From assembly GCA_031290325.1 (NCBI GenBank), contig JAITNU010000221.1:1-15546 (forward strand): a stretch of 15,546 nucleotides of DNA, given 5' to 3'. Shown in pieces: positions 6,851 to 12,352 of the stretch. The DNA comes from Treponema sp. (GTDB taxonomy: Bacteria; Spirochaetota; Spirochaetia; Treponematales; Breznakiellaceae). A model generated the notes under the pieces. It saw only the letters and a program-made list of their open reading frames with translations, was not told where the DNA came from and did not search any database. How positions within the stretch are numbered: position 1 is the first letter of the stretch; every line of letters begins with the position of its first letter. Position numbers and translations under genes: made by a program.

Positions 6851-7405
6851 ATGCATAACGCCATTGTATCCGCCGAAGAACGGATGAAAAAAACCGTCGC
6901 AAGCCTTAAAGAGGGGTTTGCGTCCATCAGGACCGGCCGGGCTTCGGCGGCGCTTTTTGATAAAATCAGGGTGAACTATTACGGTGATAAATCCCCCGTG
7001 AACCAGGTGGCCAATATCACCATTCCTGAAGCGCGGCTCATCGTCATACAACCGTGGGATAAAAATCTCATTGGGGAAATCGAAAAGGCCATCCGGTCGT
7101 CGGAGCTTTCCCTCAACCCCAGCAATGACGGCAAGGTCATACGGATTGCCATTCCTCCCCTCACCGAACAGCGGCGCAAGGAACTGGTTAAAGTCGCCAA
7201 GGGTCAGGCCGAGCAGAGTCGTGTTGCGGTGCGGAACATCCGCAGAGACGGCAATGACGAACTCAAAAAACTCCTCAAAGAAGGGGAACTCACGGAAGAT
7301 GAGGAAAGTCAGGCCGCCGATGCGTTACAGAAGCTCACGGATGCTTATATCACGAAGGTGAACCAGGTGCTGGAAGAAAAAGAGAAAGAAATAATGGAAG
7401 ATTAA
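6851..7405 (+). CDS. frr: Ribosome recycling factor
   Basis: 184 residues, matching the usual 185. It splits the post-termination ribosome together with an EF-G; in spirochaetes that partner is thought to be the second EF-G type, which is not in this window. Motifs are SIRTGRAS (25-32), the domain I helix, VNQVANITIPEARLIVIQPWD, LNPSNDGKVIRI (88-99), PPLTEQRRKEL (102-112) and RNIRRD (128-133). The ATG at 6851 is chosen over in-frame upstream codons because GGGAG lies 7 nt before it and the start matches the family. It begins 14 nt after tsf. Confidence 0.96.
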   Translation: MHNAIVSAEERMKKTVASLKEGFASIRTGRASAALFDKIRVNYYGDKSPVNQVANITIPEARLIVIQPWDKNLIGEIEKAIRSSELSLNPSNDGKVIRIAIPPLTEQRRKELVKVAKGQAEQSRVAVRNIRRDGNDELKKLLKEGELTEDEESQAADALQKLTDAYITKVNQVLEEKEKEIMED

Positions 7406-7412
7406 AGAAAAA

Positions 7413-8135
7413 ATGCCCTTGTCAACGGAAACGCGATTAATCGATCCTTCTCGGCTCCCCGTCCATATCGGCATCATCATGGATGGAAACGGTCGCTGGG
7501 CCCGCCGGAAAGGGCAGCTCCGTACCCAGGGGCATCTTGAGGGCCTCAAAGTCGCCAAGAAAATCGTTAAAGCAGCGGCGGATCTGGGTATCGGCTATCT
7601 CACCCTCTACGTGTTTTCCACAGAAAACTGGAAGCGTGCCGCCGAGGAAGTGGGCTTCATCATGGGACTGGTGAAACAGCACCTTAAGGCTGAACTGGCC
7701 TTTTACCGGGAAAACCGTATCCGGATCCGCCATGCAGGGGATCCGGAGGGGCTTCCCCCGGATATTGCACGGGACATCCGGGAAGCCTGTGAGGACACCC
7801 GGACCTTTGGGGGGCTTCAGGTAATCCTGGCCCTCAATTACGGGGGACGGGATGAAATCCTCCGGGCCTTGCGGCGGCTCCTCTCCCACGGGGAAGCTCC
7901 CGCGCTTACCGAAGACCTGATCCGGCAATACCTCGACAATCCCGATATTCCTGACCCGGACCTTATCATCAGGACCGCGGGGGAACACCGGATCAGTAAT
8001 TTCCTGCTCTGGGAAGGGGCCTACGCGGAATACTACATTTCCGATATCCTATGGCCTGACTGGACAGAAGCAGATCTCGCTGCCGCAATTGCGGTGTATC
8101 AACAACGAGAACGGCGGTTTGGAGGGATATCATGA
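7413..8135 (+). CDS. uppS: Isoprenyl transferase (undecaprenyl diphosphate synthase)
   Basis: 240 residues. It condenses isopentenyl-PP units onto farnesyl-PP in cis to make the C55 lipid carrier for cell-wall and polysaccharide synthesis. Motifs are IMDGNGRWARRKG (22-34, catalytic Asp24), TLYVFSTENWKR (64-75), LALNYGGRDEI and DLIIRTAGEHRISNFLLWEG (183-202), the IPP-binding part. RTAGE replaces the commoner RT(S/G)GE and is a mild change. It starts 7 nt after frr; a GGAAGA inside the end of frr is the nearest Shine-Dalgarno. The stop overlaps the cdsA start (ATGA). Confidence 0.95.
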   Translation: MPLSTETRLIDPSRLPVHIGIIMDGNGRWARRKGQLRTQGHLEGLKVAKKIVKAAADLGIGYLTLYVFSTENWKRAAEEVGFIMGLVKQHLKAELAFYRENRIRIRHAGDPEGLPPDIARDIREACEDTRTFGGLQVILALNYGGRDEILRALRRLLSHGEAPALTEDLIRQYLDNPDIPDPDLIIRTAGEHRISNFLLWEGAYAEYYISDILWPDWTEADLAAAIAVYQQRERRFGGIS

Positions 8136-8986
8136 GAAAACTCATCCCACGTTTGGTCATATTTATTATCGGACTTCCCTTGACGTTTTTTCTCGTGGCA
8201 ATACTGCCCCAAAGGCATCAACTGGCCGCCAATCTCACCATCATCATCTTAAGCGCCCTGGGAGCCGTTGAATTTGCGGAACTCCTCAAAAAGAAAAACA
8301 ACGCCATTTCTTCAGTAGAGGCCGCCATACTGGGGGCATTGAGTCCCCTTGCCATGACCCTGTCGGTCAGTTTCGGCTTAAACGGCGAGGTTATCCTGGC
8401 GGCTTTCATCATAGGCGCCTCATGGGTCCTGCTTTCCTGGGTTTTTGTTAAGCAGAACAAACTCCAGGATGTTACCGGCCGGGCGGCTGCGGGCTTTGCG
8501 GTGATGCTGTACCCCGGACTCTTCATGATATGGATTATCCGAATGGCCTTGCTGGAACATTCGGAACGGATTATCCTCCTGTTTCTCCTCATGGTCATTG
8601 CCAATGATTCGGCGGCCTGGGCAGCGGGCATGCTCTTTGGCAAGGGAAACCGGGGCATCATCCCGGCAAGCCCCAATAAGAGCGTCGCCGGCTTCATCGG
8701 GGGCTTGGTGGCCGCCATGCTCGTCGGTGTGGGGGCGGTTCTGCTGCTCCCCGAGGTGTTCCATTCCAGACGGCTTCCATCAATCGGGGCAGGCATCATC
8801 CAGGGGTGTATCTCCGGCATTGCCGCCAGCCTGGGGGACCTGGGCGAATCGGCTATGAAGCGCAGTTCTAATGTTAAAGATTCGGGAAGCATCATTCCTG
8901 GCCGCGGGGGCGTACTGGATACCATTGATTCCATAAGCCTTGCGGCACCGGTGTATTATGCTATCTATTGGTTTCTCTTTGGGTAA
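8132..8986 (+). CDS. cdsA: Phosphatidate cytidylyltransferase (CDP-diacylglycerol synthase)
   Basis: 284 residues, polytopic inner-membrane enzyme making CDP-diacylglycerol from CTP and phosphatidic acid for phospholipid synthesis. About seven or eight hydrophobic helices are visible. Signature parts are NDSAAWAAGMLFGK (158-171), ASPNKSVAGFIGG (179-191), GDLGESAMKR (235-244) and VKDSGSIIPGRGGVLDTIDS (248-267). The classical family signature has GHGG and DR-x-D. Here these are GRGG (Arg258) and DTID (Thr264), while the acidic residues Asp236, Asp250, Asp263 and Asp266 are kept. The ATG overlaps the uppS stop and has GGAGG 7 nt upstream, so it is translationally coupled. Confidence 0.93.
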   Translation: MRKLIPRLVIFIIGLPLTFFLVAILPQRHQLAANLTIIILSALGAVEFAELLKKKNNAISSVEAAILGALSPLAMTLSVSFGLNGEVILAAFIIGASWVLLSWVFVKQNKLQDVTGRAAAGFAVMLYPGLFMIWIIRMALLEHSERIILLFLLMVIANDSAAWAAGMLFGKGNRGIIPASPNKSVAGFIGGLVAAMLVGVGAVLLLPEVFHSRRLPSIGAGIIQGCISGIAASLGDLGESAMKRSSNVKDSGSIIPGRGGVLDTIDSISLAAPVYYAIYWFLFG

Positions 8987-9005
8987 AAATAGGTTTTAAA
9001 ATAGT

Positions 9006-10157
9006 ATGAAAAAGCAAGTCGCAGTTCTAGGTGCCACCGGTTCCATTGGAAAAAGTACCTTGGATGTACTCCGGCATGGCAGGGATGATTTTGAGGTAGT
9101 GCTCCTGACCAGTCATACCGATGTGGAGGGCCTTCTTAGGCTAGGTGCCGAATTTCCCGGTGCCCGCCTGGCCCTTTCAGGCTACGAAGCGGGGCAGGAA
9201 CGCATCACCTATTTCGGGCTTCAGGGCCTGTGTCAGGCCCTGGCTGAATGTAACGGGAATATCGCGGTCAACGGAATCGCCGGGGCAGCCGGGTTGGAAC
9301 CATCCCTGGCGGTTCTGAAGGCAGGTATGGACCTGGCCCTGGCCAACAAGGAGACCCTGGTCATGGCAGCGCCCCTGGTTTTTGCCCTGGCCAAAACCCA
9401 CCACGCCCGGATCCTGCCGGTAGATTCAGAACATGCCGCTGTTTTTAACCTTCTGGAGGCCCACGGCACCACTAACCTCGATAGGATACTCTTAACCGCG
9501 TCAGGCGGCCCTTTTCGGAACTATTCCCCTGAACAGCTTGCCGCGGTTACCGTATCAAAAGCCCTGGCCCATCCGACCTGGAGCATGGGCGCCAAGATCA
9601 CCATTGACTCGGCAACTCTGGCCAACAAGGGCCTTGAGGTGATTGAGGCAGCCCGGCTTTTTGACCTGCCCGGTGAACGCATACAGGTGGTGGTGCATCC
9701 CCAGAGCATCGTCCATTCCATGGTAGGCTTTAAGGATGGGACCATCTATGCCCAGTTATCCCGCCCCGATATGCGGCTTCCCATTCAAGATGCCCTGTAT
9801 TATCCACAACGGGGGAGAACTTCCTTTGGTACCTTAGATTTCAGTGCCCTCACCCTGCACTTTGAACCTCCCAAGGTTGAACACTTCCCCCTGCTCACCC
9901 TGGCATATCAAGCCCTGGCCGCAGGTGATCCCTATCCTGCGGTATTCAATGCTGCCAATGAAATCGCGGTACAGGCTTTCCTGGCGGGAAAGGCCGGCTT
10001 TCTTGACATACCCCGGATTGTCGAGGTGGTACTCCAGGAGGATTGGAACATGCCGGCGGTGGATCTTGCATCAATTTTAGAAACCGACCGCCGTGCCCGG
10101 AATATGGCCGGAATGTACCTTGGAGGTACACACAGAAACTCCGTGTCCTCCGTGTAA
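9006..10157 (+). CDS. dxr: 1-deoxy-D-xylulose 5-phosphate reductoisomerase, C-terminus altered by a repeat
   Basis: 383 residues; converts DXP to MEP with NADPH, the committed step of non-mevalonate isoprenoid synthesis, feeding uppS in the same operon. The nucleotide-binding GATGSIG is at 9-15. ANKE (113-116), PVDSEH (138-143, metal ligands Asp140 and Glu142), SGGPF (166-170), HPTWSMGAK (189-197), ANKGLE (206-211), SRPDMRLPI and NAANE (325-329) follow. The family's last helix ends near residue 371 (TDRRARNMAG). The final residues GGTHRNSVSSV are read from a CTCCGTGT repeat and are not conserved enzyme. The Shine-Dalgarno is poor. It begins 19 nt after cdsA. No rseP follows. Confidence 0.95.
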   Translation: MKKQVAVLGATGSIGKSTLDVLRHGRDDFEVVLLTSHTDVEGLLRLGAEFPGARLALSGYEAGQERITYFGLQGLCQALAECNGNIAVNGIAGAAGLEPSLAVLKAGMDLALANKETLVMAAPLVFALAKTHHARILPVDSEHAAVFNLLEAHGTTNLDRILLTASGGPFRNYSPEQLAAVTVSKALAHPTWSMGAKITIDSATLANKGLEVIEAARLFDLPGERIQVVVHPQSIVHSMVGFKDGTIYAQLSRPDMRLPIQDALYYPQRGRTSFGTLDFSALTLHFEPPKVEHFPLLTLAYQALAAGDPYPAVFNAANEIAVQAFLAGKAGFLDIPRIVEVVLQEDWNMPAVDLASILETDRRARNMAGMYLGGTHRNSVSSV

Positions 10158-10177
10158 AAACGCGGTGATCTCCGTGT
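10132..10177. repeat. Short CTCCGTGT-type interspersed repeat at the 3' end of dxr
   Basis: CTCCGTGT occurs three times, at 10139-10146, 10148-10155 and 10170-10177, with CACAGAAA just before the first copy. On the other strand this reads as ACACGGAG units. Similar ACACGGAG-rich short repeats are scattered in many bacterial genomes, where they give rise to small spurious ORFs rich in T-E-D-T-E. That link is from general knowledge, not from a search. Here the repeat provides the last codons and stop of dxr and one arm of the terminator. Confidence 0.55.
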
Positions 10178-10184
10178 TTTTTTT
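10157..10184. terminator. Bidirectional terminator between dxr and the ppaC operon
   Basis: AAAACGCGG (10157-10165) pairs with CCGTGTTTT (10172-10180) around a TGATCT loop, nine pairs with one G-U. Eight T's (10177-10184) follow on the plus strand. On the minus strand five T's follow the hairpin. It therefore suits both the rightward dxr operon and the leftward ppaC operon. Confidence 0.75.
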
Positions 10185-10199
10185 CTGTGCTGGAAATCG

Positions 10200-10313
10200 T
10201 TATTGGAAAAATACCGGCACTCCTCTTTGTTCAGCAGCCGTACTGACGTAAAATACGCCACCCTCGTATTCATCGGTAAAGACCGGTACAAAGTGTGTAA
10301 GTATTGAGGGCAT
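10200..10313 (-). CDS. Candidate 37-residue ORF downstream of ppaC
   Basis: The frame starts at ATG 10313 and ends at TAA 10202-10200. A full AAGGAG (10328-10323) lies 9 nt before the ATG and 8 nt after the ppaC stop, and the terminator at 10157-10184 follows. The product begins MPSILTHFVPVF and ends GVPVFFQ. It has no clear membrane segment or motif, and I do not recognise it. It could be a genuine small last gene of the ppaC transcript or the surviving N-terminus of a longer gene cut off near the repeat. The strong ribosome-binding site and fitting position argue against pure chance. Confidence 0.4.
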   Translation of the reverse strand: MPSILTHFVPVFTDEYEGGVFYVSTAAEQRGVPVFFQ

Positions 10314-10336
10314 CAGCAATAACTCCTTACGCTCGC

Positions 10337-12013
10337 CTATCCCCTGACTCGTTCAACTTGTTCGGCCAACAACGGGACCAGTTGCTTTTTCCGGGATACA
10401 ATGTCGTTCAAGAAGTAGACCCCCTCATCTTGCCGGGGGAATCCGATGGTTTGCAGAAAGGCCGGCTGACTTGCGATGAGCAGAATGCTGGTGAGCTTGG
10501 TTACGTCGGTTACCATGATAGCGCTGAAGAGGGCGTTCCGGGTACGCCGTTCGATCTCAAGCTCCTCAATGTATTCCTTTTTGCGAGACAGGATCTGCGT
10601 CGGATTATCAACTTCGATCTGGCTGATCGTGAAGGTAAAGCCCGACTCAGTGTATTCTTTCATGTCCTGGCGCACCAGTTCGCCGGTGCTGCGGTCACCA
10701 ATGCGGTTTGCCGCAGTGAGGATGTCATGACCGAAGATTTGGATATCCAGATTGGTGATGTTCGATAAGTATTCGGCAGTGTCCCGGTCTTCGTCAGTAG
10801 TGGTGGCCGACTGGAGGATGAGGGTATCCGCGAGAATTCCCGCCAAAAGAATCGCCGCAATCTCCTTGGGAATCGGTATCCGGTTTTGCCGGTACAGGGA
10901 TACGATAATCGTTGAGGTCGCGCCAACCGGACGGTTGATAAAACTAATCGGGATTTTCGTGTTGAGATTTCCCAACCGGTGATGATCGATTACTTCCCGG
11001 ATGGTGTAGTTTTCCACCCCTTCGACCGCCTGGGTCAGCTCGTTATGATCCACCAGGATGATTTCAACATTCGGGTCATGGAGCAGATGACTTTCAGAAA
11101 TAATCCCCACCAGTTTATTCATATCATCCACCACAGGGAGGGATCTGCTGACCGATTTCTGCAAAAAGGGACGGATCTTTCGTATCGTATCTGAAACATT
11201 CACCGGATGAACCCCCGCATCTGCCATGATGGAAACCGGGGCAGAATACAGCACCAGCATGGCCGTTTCCGCCGAACGGTAGGGACTCATCAAAACAGAG
11301 ACCCCATTTTTTTCCGCCTTTTCCCGGAGGGTCTTTTCCATGGGGGTACTCGAAGAAAGCACCAGAACCCGCACGCCAATTTGAATGCAGTAGTCCTGCA
11401 CATCCTGCCGGTCCGAGGTAATAACCACGGCATTTTCCGGGGTATGAAGCACCAGGGTCTTTTTGAGGGTCTCAAAACTGTCTGCAGCCACAATAATCAC
11501 GCATTTGAAAAGCTCTTCTGTGTTAAAGGTAAGTACCTGCTGTGCCGACAGGGTCTCGATGATCAGGCGAACGTTAGTAGAAAAGAGAGTTGCCGTTTCA
11601 GGGTTCATCACCTTGAGGATATTTTGAGCAAAGGCGTTATAGTGAAGCAGAGAACTGTAGATTCCATCGCTATTGATTACCGGCAGCTCTTTCGCGTTGG
11701 TTTCTTCCATTTGAGCAATCGCGTTCCACAGGGACGTATCCCCCCTCACTGGATTTATGTGTTTGTTCATATAATATGAAACTTTCGGAACCATATCGGG
11801 AATATACTGGGGAACCGGAACCTTGAAGCGGTTGAAGATGTATTCGGTTTGGGGTGCAATGGTCCCACCCCGCCCCGCTATATACTCTGGGTTACCGAGG
11901 AGCTGTTTGAGGCGGGCATAAGCCGTTGCCGCCACCACCGAATCAGTATCAGGATTCCGGTGCCCGATGATGTATACCGTTTTTTTCTCTTGAGATATAT
12001 GTTGTTCATCCAT
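10337..12013 (-). CDS. ppaC: Family II (Mn-dependent) inorganic pyrophosphatase with CBS-DRTGG-CBS regulatory insert
   Basis: 558 residues; hydrolyses pyrophosphate to phosphate in the cytoplasm, driving biosynthetic reactions. The DHH core carries GHRNPDTDS (17-25), VDHNE (331-335), IDHHRLG (352-358), RPVGATSTI (371-379) and ADTLIL (415-420). The DHHA2 domain ends with SRKKQ (540-544), the substrate-binding signature. Inserted in the DHH domain are a CBS motif (about 70-133), a DRTGG domain (about 140-255) and a second CBS motif (about 258-315). In the characterised Clostridium enzyme of this layout AMP/ADP inhibit, while ATP and Ap4A activate. The same control here is inference. No Shine-Dalgarno precedes the ATG. 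It is convergent with dxr. Confidence 0.94.
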   Translation of the reverse strand: MDEQHISQEKKTVYIIGHRNPDTDSVVAATAYARLKQLLGNPEYIAGRGGTIAPQTEYIFNRFKVPVPQYIPDMVPKVSYYMNKHINPVRGDTSLWNAIAQMEETNAKELPVINSDGIYSSLLHYNAFAQNILKVMNPETATLFSTNVRLIIETLSAQQVLTFNTEELFKCVIIVAADSFETLKKTLVLHTPENAVVITSDRQDVQDYCIQIGVRVLVLSSSTPMEKTLREKAEKNGVSVLMSPYRSAETAMLVLYSAPVSIMADAGVHPVNVSDTIRKIRPFLQKSVSRSLPVVDDMNKLVGIISESHLLHDPNVEIILVDHNELTQAVEGVENYTIREVIDHHRLGNLNTKIPISFINRPVGATSTIIVSLYRQNRIPIPKEIAAILLAGILADTLILQSATTTDEDRDTAEYLSNITNLDIQIFGHDILTAANRIGDRSTGELVRQDMKEYTESGFTFTISQIEVDNPTQILSRKKEYIEELEIERRTRNALFSAIMVTDVTKLTSILLIASQPAFLQTIGFPRQDEGVYFLNDIVSRKKQLVPLLAEQVERVRG

Positions 12014-12024
12014 AATGTTCTATA

Positions 12025-12052
12025 ACTATACTACATCCTCTGAAAAAAACAA
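12025..12052 (-). promoter_or_regulatory. Likely ppaC promoter, very close to the start codon
   Basis: On the minus strand TTGTTT (12052-12047) and TATAGT (12030-12025) are 16 nt apart. Only 11 nt separate the -10 hexamer from the ATG, so transcription would begin about 4 nt before the start codon. This agrees with the absence of a Shine-Dalgarno and suggests a leaderless or nearly leaderless mRNA. Confidence 0.45.
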
Positions 12053-12063
12053 GCCTCTGCTCA

Positions 12064-12330
12064 GGATATAAAGGCCTGATCCCGCGATAATATCCTTGAT
12101 GTTCTCCGTGCCAATGGAGTACCGTGTCCCTGTTCCTGGAGTTCCGCCTCAGTGCACTGGGAAGTGGTGGCCGGGTGGATCACCAGGGATGTCCGCCACA
12201 TTGGCCAGAAGGGAGAAGATTTCAAGACGGTCGATGCATTCCTGGGCTTCCGCCCCCTTTGATTTCACAAGTGAAGATGGAAGCAGCGCCCGGGTTGTGG
12301 AAGTATTGACAAGCCAACAGGGTCTTGGCT
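12064..12330 (-). pseudogene. Decayed C-terminus of O-acetylhomoserine sulfhydrylase (MetY-like)
   Basis: Four pieces in shifting minus-strand frames line up in order with the end of PLP-dependent O-acetylhomoserine (thiol)-lyases: CQYFHNPGAASIFTCEIKGG (about 12310-12252), EAQECIDRLEIFSLLANVAD (from 12250), LVIHPATTSQCTEAELQEQG (from 12186) and RYSIGTENIKDII (from 12124). These correspond to the family's GAG-IFTFGIKGG, FxxxLxLFSxLANVGD, LVIHPATTTHSQLTEEEL and VRLSIGIEDIxDII. At least three frame changes and a small deletion between the third and fourth pieces separate them. The PLP-lysine half is missing entirely. It lies upstream of ppaC in the same direction, and the ppaC promoter overlaps its tail. 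It is clearly not functional. Confidence 0.8.
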
Positions 12331-12335
12331 AGACT
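12306..12335 (+). promoter_or_regulatory. Possible promoter for the DUF2339 gene
   Basis: A perfect TTGACA (12306-12311) is followed after 18 nt by TAGACT (12330-12335). The start of transcription would fall about 10 nt before the TTG start codon, just ahead of AGGAG (12343-12347). The -10 is only a four of six match. It lies inside the old metY remnant. Confidence 0.35.
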
Positions 12336-12352
12336 CAGGTTCAGGAGAAAAA

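Noticed and set aside
10139..10177. The three CTCCGTGT copies as a CRISPR or tandem array
   Set aside because: The units are 8 nt with unequal spacing (9 and 22 nt) and no spacer regularity, so this is a short dispersed-type repeat, not CRISPR.
12096..12332. A 78-codon plus-strand frame in the gap before the DUF2339 gene
   Set aside because: The minus strand here carries recognisable MetY fragments, so this frame is the antisense of a decayed gene. It also lacks a Shine-Dalgarno.
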